A DNA stretch of 64,000 nucleotides from JANYHF01 sp031393505 (GTDB lineage Bacteria; Pseudomonadota; Alphaproteobacteria; Rhizobiales; Hyphomicrobiaceae), in contig JANMVX010000081.1 of NCBI GenBank assembly GCA_031393505.1, positions 30,659 to 94,658 on the forward strand. Direction: 5' to 3'. Of the stretch, positions 24,265 through 34,000 are shown piece by piece; the first letter of the stretch is position 1; each line of letters opens with the position of its first letter. The position numbers and the translations under genes are program-made. The notes under the pieces are model-generated. The model had not been told where the DNA came from, made no database searches, and saw nothing but the letters and a program-made list of their open reading frames with translations.

Positions 24265-24280
24265 AGCAAGCATCGTGCCA
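24265..24280 (-). promoter_or_regulatory. sigma-54 promoter of glnK-amtB
   Basis: On the minus strand TGGCAC (24280-24275), five bases, TTGCT (24269-24265). This matches the -24/-12 consensus exactly, about 60 bases before the glnK start, and predicts NtrC control under nitrogen limitation. Confidence 0.85.
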
Positions 24281-24376
24281 ACTCGGGACGATGTGGAACA
24301 AACGACGCCACGATTGTTCAAAAGCGAGGCACAGAAAGCAGGTGTGTCAATTTAAGGGGCCAGTTGCCTGTTTTTT

Positions 24377-24394
24377 GCGCAACTCTCCTTGTGC
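24377..24394. promoter_or_regulatory. possible NtrC enhancer site
   Basis: GCGCAA, six bases, TTGTGC: a near-perfect inverted repeat about 100 bases upstream of the -24 element, the position expected for an NtrC-binding enhancer. Confidence 0.45.
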
Positions 24395-24498
24395 CTGGAC
24401 GGCACTGGCTTGCGCAGACCACGAACCCATTTGCATCAGCGCGCGCGTTTTGCCATCACAGCGGGCAAAGGCTCACGCGTCGCTCGGGCGCAACGGGG

Positions 24499-25455
24499 AT
24501 GGAACGAATGATCCTGGTATGCGGCGAAGCGCTGATCGATATGTTCGTGGTGGCCAAGGCGGACGGCAATCTCAGCGCCGAACCGGTCGCGGGTGGATCG
24601 CCCTACAATGTCGCCATTGGCCTGGCGCGCCTCGGCAGCCGGTCGGCCTACTTTGGCGGGCTGTCCAATGACGCGTTTGGGATGCTCCTGGCCGGTCGAT
24701 TGCAGCGCGAAGGCGTCGATTTGCGGTTCGCGCCGCGTTCGGATCGCCCGACCACGCTGGTGATCGTGTCCACCGACGCCGCTGGCGTGCCGACCTACCG
24801 TTTTATCGGCGACGGCGCCGCCGACCGCATGCTGACGCCGGCCGACCTGCCGGGCGCCCTTTCCGATGATATCAAGGCCATCACGTTCGGTTCGCTCTCC
24901 ATGGGGGTCGAACCGACGGGATCGACTTATCTGGCACTGGCCGAACGCGAAAAGGGCAAGCGCGTCATCAGCGTCGATCCCAACTTGCGCGCCAGCGTGG
25001 TTGGCGACATCGACGCCTGGACTGCGCGGCTGGAGCGTTTCATCGCAACCGCCAACATCGTGAAATCCAGCATCGAGGATATCGAGGGAACGTACGGCCA
25101 CTCAGCTGCGGCCGACGCAGTCGCCGCAGGCTGGCTGAAATCCGGACCGTCACTGGTGATTGTTACGCGCGGCGGCGATGGTGCGACCGCCTACTGGCGT
25201 GGTGGCTCGGCGAGCATCGCCGGGCGCAAAGTGACGGTGATGGACACTGTCGGCGCAGGCGACACATTCCATGCCGCACTGTTGAACTTCTTTGACCGCA
25301 AGGGACAGCTCACTCCGGCCGGCCTCAACTCGCTGAACGAGGCGACAGTGAAGGATGTGATCGCCTTCGCGGCGTCTGCGGCGGCTGTCACCTGCACCCG
25401 GCGCGGCGCCGACATGCCCTCACTGGCAGATGCCGAGACAATGTTGAGAAGCTGA
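24499..25455 (+). CDS. PfkB-family carbohydrate kinase
   Basis: A 318-residue sugar kinase of the ribokinase fold. GGSPYNVAIGLARLG near residue 35 is the N-terminal PfkB signature, and DTVGAGDTFHAALL (about 249-262) contains the catalytic Asp and anion hole. Closest in pattern to bacterial fructokinases, but the sugar cannot be fixed from motifs. A second ATG at 24508 is an alternative start. It is divergent from glnK-amtB. A GGAAC-N16-GTT sequence at 24295-24318 lies upstream but differs in spacing from the stress island boxes. Confidence 0.85.
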   Translation: MERMILVCGEALIDMFVVAKADGNLSAEPVAGGSPYNVAIGLARLGSRSAYFGGLSNDAFGMLLAGRLQREGVDLRFAPRSDRPTTLVIVSTDAAGVPTYRFIGDGAADRMLTPADLPGALSDDIKAITFGSLSMGVEPTGSTYLALAEREKGKRVISVDPNLRASVVGDIDAWTARLERFIATANIVKSSIEDIEGTYGHSAAADAVAAGWLKSGPSLVIVTRGGDGATAYWRGGSASIAGRKVTVMDTVGAGDTFHAALLNFFDRKGQLTPAGLNSLNEATVKDVIAFAASAAAVTCTRRGADMPSLADAETMLRS

Positions 25456-25500
25456 CGCCAGGCTTTGCCCGCGACAGTTATCGGGCGAAAAACATGAAAA

Positions 25501-25532
25501 CGCCGCTGGGCTCGGGGGAAAGCCCAGCGGCG
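25501..25532 (-). terminator. intrinsic terminator, active on the minus strand
   Basis: A perfect 12-bp GC-rich stem (25501-25512 with 25521-25532, loop 8). On the minus strand it is followed by TTTT and a further T run, so it probably ends the curlin-like transcript; it also separates the convergent kinase gene. Confidence 0.8.
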
Positions 25533-25674
25533 ATATGCAGGGTGAGAGCCAAGGGCGGTCATCAGCCAGATCTGGCGGTTTACGCAGTCACCAGATCAAC
25601 GCGCCTGTGGCATCGGGTCGAGGGCATTGGGGGATCGGCCTGAAGCAGCAGCCTGCCGGTCCCGCGCGAAACCC

Positions 25675-26085
25675 TTACCAGCCGCCCTGCAATATCAAAT
25701 CGAGGCCACCGTTGCCGTTCTGGTTGCAGCTGCCGTTGGTGTTCTTGCCAAACTGCAGCAGGGCGCAGCCGTTGCCGTTGCCGTTCTGCGTGATGGTTCC
25801 GGTGTGGCCCGAGCCGTCTTGCACCAGCAGTGCGCCGTTGCCTTGACCGTTCTGGGCGACGCCAGCCGCGTTGTTGTTGCCATTCTGGCTGACGCGGGCG
25901 CGGTTCTGCAGGCCCTGGAATATCGAGTAGATCGCCAATCCAGTGCGCAGCGCACGCGCATCTTTGCCGCGCGGCTTGACGTGGAAGGTGACCTGGCCGG
26001 CCTCGGCCGGGGTCGCCATGGGAAGGCTGGTCAGACCGATCGTGGCGGCGAGAAGGGCTACGGAGAGTGCGGTTGCGAATTTCAT
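25675..26085 (-). CDS. curlin-repeat (amyloid-type) secreted protein
   Basis: A 136-residue exported protein. The signal peptide (residues 1-29, PAEAG) is followed by a linker, then four to five imperfect repeats of the QNGxxN type (SQNGNNNAAGVAQNGQGN, TITQNGNGNG, NQNGNG), which are the Gln/Asn/Gly ladder residues of curlin subunits such as CsgA and CsgB. A Cys pair (in GCALLQF and SCNQN) is unusual for curlins. Such proteins build functional amyloid in biofilms. No csgG-like exporter or second subunit is nearby, so its partners must lie elsewhere. Confidence 0.75.
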   Translation of the reverse strand: MKFATALSVALLAATIGLTSLPMATPAEAGQVTFHVKPRGKDARALRTGLAIYSIFQGLQNRARVSQNGNNNAAGVAQNGQGNGALLVQDGSGHTGTITQNGNGNGCALLQFGKNTNGSCNQNGNGGLDLILQGGW

Positions 26086-26440
26086 GACGGGCTCCTGTGA
26101 CTTGAATTTTGGGCTGCTTGAAAGGTGGTTGTCGAAGCGATCAAAGCCATCCGAAGGGCCGGCCGCGGCCCGGTGGCAGAAGAGAAATGGCGACGGTCGT
26201 GCGCATGAAACGTCGTCCGATCCTGTCCGATTTGCTGAGGCGGTCCCTGGGACAGCGCCCTTTGCAACTCACTTGAGGAGGACCTTACAGCCGGCCGACT
26301 GAACGCAGTCTGAGGCTGATGTTTAGAAAGCGTTCATCGCCCCACAACGATCGGCGACCCCACGGAAAACAGGTTTGCTAGGTCTCGCGCGCGCACTACA
26401 GTGCGCTCGAAATCACCCCGACCCCAAAACGAGGACCACC
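26086..26440. other. regulatory region between curlin-like gene and mmsA
   Basis: No gene seen in 355 bases. A 7-bp palindrome (26391-26397 with 26100-class partner at 26400-26406, centre AC) lies 35 bases upstream of mmsA and could be an operator. Confidence 0.4.
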
Positions 26441-27943
26441 ATGGCAGTCGAAGAGCTCTTCCATTTCATTGGCGGCAAGCGCGTCGCAGGCAAATCCAAG
26501 CGCTTCGCCGACGTCTATTGGCCGATGACGGGAGAAGTCGCCGCTCGTGTGCCGCTGGCGACCAAGGACGAAGTGCGCGCCGCCGTCGAGAACGCCAAAT
26601 CAGCGCAGCTGAAGTGGGGCGCCGAGAACCCGCAGCGCCGCGGCCGCGTGCTGGCGAAATTTGTGACGCTGATCAACCGCGACATGGAAAAGCTCGCCGA
26701 CAAGCTGGCGCGTGAACATGGCAAGACCATCCCCGACGCCAAGGGCGACATCCAGCGCGGCCTGGAAGTCGCGGAGTTTGCAACCGGCATTCCGCACCTG
26801 ATGAAGGGTGAGTTCACCGACGGCGCCGGCCCCGGCATCGACATGTATTCGCTGCGCCAGCCGCTCGGTGTCGTGGCAGGGATCACGCCGTTCAACTTCC
26901 CGGCCATGATCCCGCTCTGGAAGTGCTGCCCTGCCATCGCTTGCGGCAACGCTTTCATCCTGAAACCCTCCGAGCGCGATCCGTCCGTACCGCTCATGCT
27001 GGCCGAACTGTTCCTGGAAGCCGGCCTGCCGCCGGGCATCTTGAATGTCGTGAACGGCGATAAAGAGTCCGTGGACGCCCTGTTGGACGATCCCGATATC
27101 CAGGCCATCGGCTTCGTCGGCTCAACTCCGATTGCGTCCTACGTCTATTCGCGCGCCACGGCCACCGGAAAACGCGCGCAATGCTTCGGCGGCGCCAAGA
27201 ACCACATGGTCATCATGCCGGACGCCGATCTGGATCAGGCCGTGGACGCCCTGATTGGCGCGGGGTACGGTTCAGCCGGAGAGCGCTGCATGGCGATTTC
27301 GGTGGCGGTGCCGGTCGGGCAGAAGACGGCCGACGCGCTTGTCAAGAAGCTGATCCCACGCGTGGAGAGCTTGAAGGTTGGTCCGTCTACGGATCTCGGC
27401 GCCGACTACGGCCCGCTGATCACCATGGACGCCGTCAACCGCGTAAAAGGCTACATCGAGAGCGGCCTCAAGGAAGGCGCCAAGCTGAAGGTCGATGGCC
27501 GAGGCTTCAAGATGCAGGGCTATGAGAAGGGCTTTTATCTCGGCGGCAGCCTGTTTGACGATGTGACGGCCGATATGAAGATCTACAAGGAGGAAATTTT
27601 CGGACCTGTGCTGACCGTCGTCCGCGCCAAGGATTATGCCGAAGGGTTGAAACTCGTTAACGATCACGAATACGGCAACGGCGTCGCCATCTACACCCGC
27701 GACGGCGATACCGCGCGCGACTTCGCCGCCAAGTGCAAGATCGGCATGGTCGGCATCAATGTGCCGATCCCGGTGCCACTGGCGTACCACACGTTCGGCG
27801 GCTGGAAGCGGTCAGGGTTCGGCGATCTCAACCAGCACGGCCCGGATTCGATCCGGTTCTATACGCGGACCAAGACGGTGACGAGCCGCTGGCCGAGCGG
27901 GATCAAGGAAGGGTCGGAGTTCAGCATACCGACGATGGGGTGA
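26441..27943 (+). CDS. mmsA: methylmalonate-semialdehyde dehydrogenase (CoA-acylating)
   Basis: A 500-residue aldehyde dehydrogenase that converts (methyl)malonate semialdehyde to propionyl- or acetyl-CoA in valine and inositol breakdown. Features: ITPFNFPAMIPLWKCCPAIA at about 146-165, ILKPSERDP, the nucleotide-binding GSTPIA, and catalytic Cys in SAGERCMAIS, the signature that separates MmsA from other aldehyde dehydrogenases. GAGGA precedes the ATG at 26441. No valine or inositol pathway genes are adjacent; it is convergent with the giant surface-protein gene. Confidence 0.94.
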   Translation: MAVEELFHFIGGKRVAGKSKRFADVYWPMTGEVAARVPLATKDEVRAAVENAKSAQLKWGAENPQRRGRVLAKFVTLINRDMEKLADKLAREHGKTIPDAKGDIQRGLEVAEFATGIPHLMKGEFTDGAGPGIDMYSLRQPLGVVAGITPFNFPAMIPLWKCCPAIACGNAFILKPSERDPSVPLMLAELFLEAGLPPGILNVVNGDKESVDALLDDPDIQAIGFVGSTPIASYVYSRATATGKRAQCFGGAKNHMVIMPDADLDQAVDALIGAGYGSAGERCMAISVAVPVGQKTADALVKKLIPRVESLKVGPSTDLGADYGPLITMDAVNRVKGYIESGLKEGAKLKVDGRGFKMQGYEKGFYLGGSLFDDVTADMKIYKEEIFGPVLTVVRAKDYAEGLKLVNDHEYGNGVAIYTRDGDTARDFAAKCKIGMVGINVPIPVPLAYHTFGGWKRSGFGDLNQHGPDSIRFYTRTKTVTSRWPSGIKEGSEFSIPTMG

Positions 27944-27963
27944 GTTAAGAAGGGATCGTGATC

Positions 27964-27987
27964 GCCGGCATCGTTTGAGATGCCGGC
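27964..27987. terminator. hairpin between convergent genes
   Basis: GCCGGCATC at 27964-27972 pairs perfectly with 27979-27987 around a 6-base loop, between mmsA and the 3' end of the giant gene. It lacks a T run on either side. Confidence 0.6.
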
Positions 27988-28001
27988 AACTGACTATCCG
28001 C

Positions 28002-31000
28002 CTACGCTGCATTCTCCAGATCCGCCATCAGCCGCAGCGCCTCGCGATCGAACCGGCCCCGGATCTGGGCCAGCCGGTCGCCGAACGGCACGGCATGGTC
28101 GGCATCTGCGGCGGCCACGAAGGGCGCATCTGCAGTGCCGACGTCGGCCTCACGCACCGCCAAACCCGAGAAATCCAGCGGATTGAGGCCATTCCAGAAC
28201 GGTGCGTCGCCCAGGGGCTCGTAGATTGTGCCGCCGGATTGACCGCCGTCGCGGCCGAGACCGAGGTTCCAGTGCAAGGGCACATCGCGCTTTGACGCGC
28301 CATACGCCTGGTCAAGCTGCTGCACGCGCCCCTCGACCACCAGCCGGATGTGCTCGGCGCCGCCATCTGACAGCGTTTCGGTTCCGTCGGCCCTGGCGGC
28401 TGTCAGGACATATTCGTGCACGTCGTCAGCATCCGGGTGGACCGGCGCGTCAATCGGATGTTCGGCATGCCCACCGTTGTGGCCCGCGCCGCCGCCCGTC
28501 TGCTGCGCAATGTTGATCGCCGGATCAACGGTGATCTTGCACACCGCATACGCCACCCCGCCGTCAGCATCGACGACCGCGTAGGTGAAGCTGTCCGGTC
28601 CTGAGAACTGCGAGTCCGCAACGTAGGTGTACGTTCCATCGGGATGGAACGTCAGCACGCCGTGGCTTGGCCCGGTCTCAACGCGGTAGCTGATGCCGTC
28701 AGTATCGGGATCGACGTCGTTGCCGGCGACCGAGCTGTGCAACGCCACGCCGTTGGTGGTGCGCGCGATCTCACCCACGGCCACCGGCAGCGGATTGTCG
28801 ATGGCCCAGACGAACGTGGCCGTCGAATTGCCGCCGTGATTGTCCGTCGCCGTCACCTCCACCGTGAACGGACCGCCGACCGAGGCGTGCGTGTTGAGCA
28901 CGCCGCTGATGAGGCCGGTCGCCGGATCGAAGTGCAGGCCCTTGGGCAGGTTGACGACCGAATAGGTCAGCACATCGCCAGCATCCGGATCCCTGAAGAA
29001 CCCAGCCGCAGCGACCGGCTGGATTGGCTCTCCATCGACGCCGTGCTGCATCGGGATGACGGACTGACCGGCCCCAATGGGTTGGCCCGTGCTTGGATCG
29101 ACAATGAGGGGAGCGTCGTTGGCGCCATTGATCGTGATGACCAGCTTGGCCATCGTCGCGCCGCCATTGCCGTCCGAGACGGTGTAGGTGATCGTCTCGG
29201 TCGCCGTCGCGTTGACCGGCAGGCCGTTGTAAGCCGTTCCCGGATTGAACGCGTACGATCCATCCGCTTTCAGCGTCAGCACGCCGCCACCGGCCGTCGT
29301 GAACGGCGCACCCAGCGTGATCGTGTTCGCGCCCTGCGCCGCGCCAACCACCGTCAGCGGGTCGCTGTCGGGGGCGGTGTCGTGGTCGTTGCCAAGCACG
29401 TTGCCTGTGAGTTTGGGGCCGTCTTCGGAGACCGTCGGCTTATCGTCCAGCGCAACCGGCGGCTGGTTCGTGAACATGAACGTCACGTAGGTCGTGGCGC
29501 CCGCGCTTGAGGAGTCTTTGGCCGTCACGGCTACGACGTAGGTACCCATGGGCTGGCCAGGGGTGTTGCCTTGGCTGGCGTTGTTGGCCGGCGTGCCTGA
29601 GAACGCTCCGGTCAGCCGATTGAAAGTTATCCCTGGCGGCAAGGCTGTTTCTTCGACGCTCAACTTCAGCAGCCCCGACTTGTCGGGGTCGCCAAAAGCG
29701 GCCGCGACGCTCACAGGTGTGATCGGGGCGCCATCGACGCCCGAGACTGCGGCGATGCCAGGAGCAGCAGCCAGCGAGCCGGGGATGCCGATGTTGACCG
29801 TGACTGTCGCCGTCTTGGATGCGCCATTGGCGTCTATGACGCTGTAGGTGAAGCTGTCCGTCCCGGTGAACCCGGCGTCCGGCGTTAAGGTGACGGCGCC
29901 GTTCGGGTTGATCGCGACCGTGCCGTGCGCCGGCGTGCTGGTCGTGGTCACCGTCAGCGAGTCGTGGTCCGGGTCCGCATCATTGGCGAGCACGCCGATG
30001 ACGACCGGCTGGTTGACCGCCGTCGACGCGACGTCATCTGCCGCCGCTGGCGCAGGATTGGCCGCTGTTATGACAACCGGGATCGTAACTTGCACGCCAT
30101 AACCATCAACGGCGATGACAGTGACCGTGACCGTGAACGGACCATCTGCCGAGGCGTTGGCGCCGAGTGCGCCGGTGATGACGCCGGTTGTCGCATCGAT
30201 GGCGAGGCCAGCTGGCAGGCCCGCCGCCGTAAAGGTAAGCGGCGCTCCGAACAAGTCGGTGACATGCGATCCGACATCAATGGGCGCGATGGGCGAACCA
30301 TCAAGTCCGCTCCCAGATGTCGGAACCGAGCCATCCACAAGGGGTTGGATCGGCTGCCAGTAGTCAACCGCCACGACGGCGTCCGCCACCGAAGTACCGC
30401 CCTGGCCGTCCGAGACGGTGTAGGTGAAATACTCCACCCCCGAGAAGCCCGCATTCGGCGTGTAGGTCAGCGTGCCGTCGGCGTTGATGACGACCGTGCC
30501 GTTGGCGGGCTGCGTTACGGCGACGACGGCAAGTCCGTCGCCATCCGGATCGCTGTCGTTGGCCAGCACATGGATGGTGACGGGCATATCGAGGGGCGTG
30601 GCGCTGAAGTCGATCATCGCGACCGGCGCCGGATTGGCGAGGGCGAACAGCACCGTGGTCGAGACCTGGTTGCCATCGGGGTCGACAGCTGTGACGACGA
30701 CCGAGTAGGGGCCGGACACCGAGGCATCCGAAGTCGGCGCGCCCGAGATGACGCCCGTGACGGGATCGATGATCAGACCCATCGGCAGGCCGGTGGCCGA
30801 GAAGGCGAGCGGCTGGCCATTCGGGTCGGCGAAGAACGCGCTGATGTCAACGGGCGCAATGGGTGAGCCATCCGTGTCCGGTTGATCCGGGATCGGACTT
30901 GTTGCCACAGGAGTGTCAACCGGCGCGGCGCCGACCAGGATGGTGATGGCGGCCGTGGACGTGCCGCCCTGGCCGTCGGTCACGGTGTAGCTGATCGTCT

Positions 31001-34000
31001 CTGTGCCCACAAAACCGACGTTCGGGACGTAGGTGATCGTGCCATCCGGGTTCAGCGTCGCCATGCCATTGGCGGGCGCATCGATTGACGATACGTGCAG
31101 CGTATCGCCGTCGGCGTCTGCGTCGTTGGCGAGCGGCGCGATTGTCACCGGCATATCGGCCGGAGTGGTGGCGTTGTCGGCCACGGCCACCGGCGCCGGA
31201 TTGGCGACATTGATTTGCAACGCCGTACTTGAGGTTTCGCCCGACGGCCCCGAGGCGGTGACCATCACAACATAGGGACCCTGAACAGACGCACCATGCG
31301 CCGGCGTTCCGGTGATGAGGCCCGTGGCGGGATCGATGCTGAGCCCAGCCGGCAGATTGCTTGCCGAATACACCAGGGGCAGGTTGCCCGGGTTGTCGAA
31401 CGCGACCGAGGCGTCGATGGGCGTGACCGGCGCCGCGTCAACGGCATTGACCGGCGCGATCGGACCCAGCGTGACCGGCGCGTCATTGACGCCCGTCACC
31501 GTTACGGTGACCGTCGCGGTAGCGTGCCCGCCTTGTCCGTCGGCCACCCTATAAGTGATGACGGTGTCGCGGCTCTGGCCCGCGGCCAGGTTGTCGAAGG
31601 CGTGCCCGGCATCGAACGTCCACGTTCCATCCGCCTTCAGCACGAAGCTGCCGCCGGTCGAACCAGCCACCGGCAGGCCGATCAAGGACACGTCGCCATT
31701 CACCGAAGCGACATGAAGCGCGTCGCTGTCGGGAGCCGCGTCGTGATCATTGGCGAGAACGTTGCCAGCGATGGCGGGGCCATCTTCCGACACGTCCGCC
31801 GTATCGGCCATCGCAACCGGCGGGAGATTGCCGATCGTGTAAGTGATGGTCGTGCTGGCGGCGTGACCTGATGGGTCGGTCGCGGTCACAACGACGGTAT
31901 AGACACCGACTGGATCACCGGGCGTATTCGACTGGCTGGCATTGCTGTCCAGCGTCCCATCGATCAGGCCCGTGGTGGAATTGATCGACAGACCCGGCGG
32001 CAGACCTGTGGCCGAGAAGGTCAGCGTATCGCCCTCGGCGTCGCCGAAATAGCTGCCGGCCGGAATCGAGGCGGGCGTTGCGCCGTCCGTGCTCGCCACA
32101 TCCGGGATCAGATTCAACGGATCGGGGACGCCAGTCGGGTTCTGCGGATCGTATCCAGGCGCATTCGGATCGGCAGGGCCGTAGCTCGGATCCTGCGGAT
32201 TGGTGCGCGGATCGTTCGGATTGACGACTTGGACGGGATCGTCGACGGCCTGCACCGTCACGATGATGTTAGCGCCGGACGTTGCTCCGTTCACGTCGGT
32301 CATGATGTAGGGAATCGTGACCGTGCCGTTGTAGTTCAGATACGGCTTGAAGGTGAGTGTGAGGGCTTCCGTAGCTGAAAGTGTTGCGCCGTCGGCGACC
32401 GTAGTGAGCTTGCCGGTGCCGTCCTGGACAAAGGTGAGCACGCCTTGCGTGGCGGGCGGAGCCGTCAGGATGGTCAGATCGTCCACGCCATCTGTTCCGG
32501 CGCCGAGATCGTCATTGGCGAGCGGATTGACGGCGATGGCCTGATCATCCTCATTCATGGCAATGGGGTCTTCAACAGCGTCGGGCGTCGGGATGACGAC
32601 GATGTCGAGCGTTCGGCAGACTTCGGTTGCGGTGACCGCGTGGGCCATCTTGGACAACGTGGTGGTGGTGATGACGACACCGCCACCCGAGCCCGTGGCG
32701 TCGCCGCAGACATCGATCGAGAAATTGCCCGTGTAGTCTTTGGGTGGCGTCAAGGTAATGCTGGCGAGATCGGCGACCGGCGCCGTCCAGGATCCATCCG
32801 CATTCAGCGTACTGGACGACAGGGTGGCGCCCGCAGGCACGCCCTGGATCGTCACCTCGCCTGAGATCACGGCGGCAAAGTCAGCCGGGTTGAGACCGAG
32901 CGGAATGGCCGTGTCTTCCGGTCCGGTGACGCCTCCGTGCACGTCGATGATGGCGGCGACGGACGAACTCACATCGACGCCGTCATTGACGGTCAGCACG
33001 ATCTGGCGCGGGCCCTCCGTAGACGTTGCACTGGTGTCTTGATAAGTGGACGCGGCGATCAGCGCCTGCGTGTCGGCGATTGACATCGCGCCGCCGGCCG
33101 CGTTGGTGACGACGATGCCTTTGGTGCCGCCGAGAGGATCGAAGCAGACTAGGAATGTCGTGCCGCCCACGGTCACCGTGCCCGACTGGACGGTTGCGCC
33201 GTCGAGGGCGATGTCCACGCCTGACGCGCCACCAACGTGAAGGTGTTCCGCCGCGCCATCGGCGACGCCGCTGACGCCGATCGTCAGCGAGGCCACCGCG
33301 GCGCTGTCCAGGTCGCTGATCAGAACGTCGGCGTCCGAAATCGGCACGGGCGCGCTGCCGACGGCATGGCTGGCGTTGATGCCGCCGTTGTCAGCGCCGC
33401 CTTGCGAATTGTCGGGATCGAGGTTCAGCACCGGCGGATCATTGACCGGCGTCACATCGAAGGTGAGCGTGTTGGGCGAGGCGTCGGTATCGAGGCCGCC
33501 ATTCAACGCGCCGCCGTTGTCCTGCACCTGGAACGTCAGGCTGGCGAGCCCTGCGCCATTGGCGTCGGCAGCTGGCGTCCAGACCAATTTGCCGGCTGTA
33601 ATGTCGGCCAGCGGCACCGTCTGACCTTGCGCAACTGCCTGTCCGTTCAGCGTCAGTGCGCCGCTACCGGGAAGCGTCGCGATCTTAACCGCCGCGAACG
33701 TGCTGGCGGGACTGTCGCTCGGATCGGTGAAGCCGAAGTCAGGCGCCGACAGAATATAGTCCGCATCCTCCGGCGTACTCACGGCACTGTCCGCGCCGGC
33801 TGGCGCGTCGTTGACCGATGCCACGGTGACCGTGACCACGGCCTTCGCCGTGCCTCCCTGTCCGTCCGCGACTGTATAGCCGAAGCTGGCCGAGCCGTTG
33901 AAGTCGGCGTCGGGCGTGAAGGTCAGCTTGCCGTCCAGGCCGAGCAGGACGGAGCCATGGGAGACCGCAATGGCCGTGCCGCCAGCGACGATGGCGTGGC

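Noticed and set aside
24295..24318. GGAAC-N16-GTT upstream of the PfkB kinase
   Set aside because: Differs in spacing from the eleven island boxes, lies about 180 bases from the start codon and outside the stress island; one such match is expected by chance in this window.
28002..28400. C-terminal secretion signal or RTX region in the giant protein
   Set aside because: No GGxGxD nonapeptides or sorting motif seen; only a short amphipathic end, too weak to call.
32100..32220. Repetitive Asn/Pro/Asp-coding tract in the giant gene considered as a CRISPR-like or tandem-repeat array
   Set aside because: It is part of one continuous reading frame coding a Pro-rich linker; no regular spacers.
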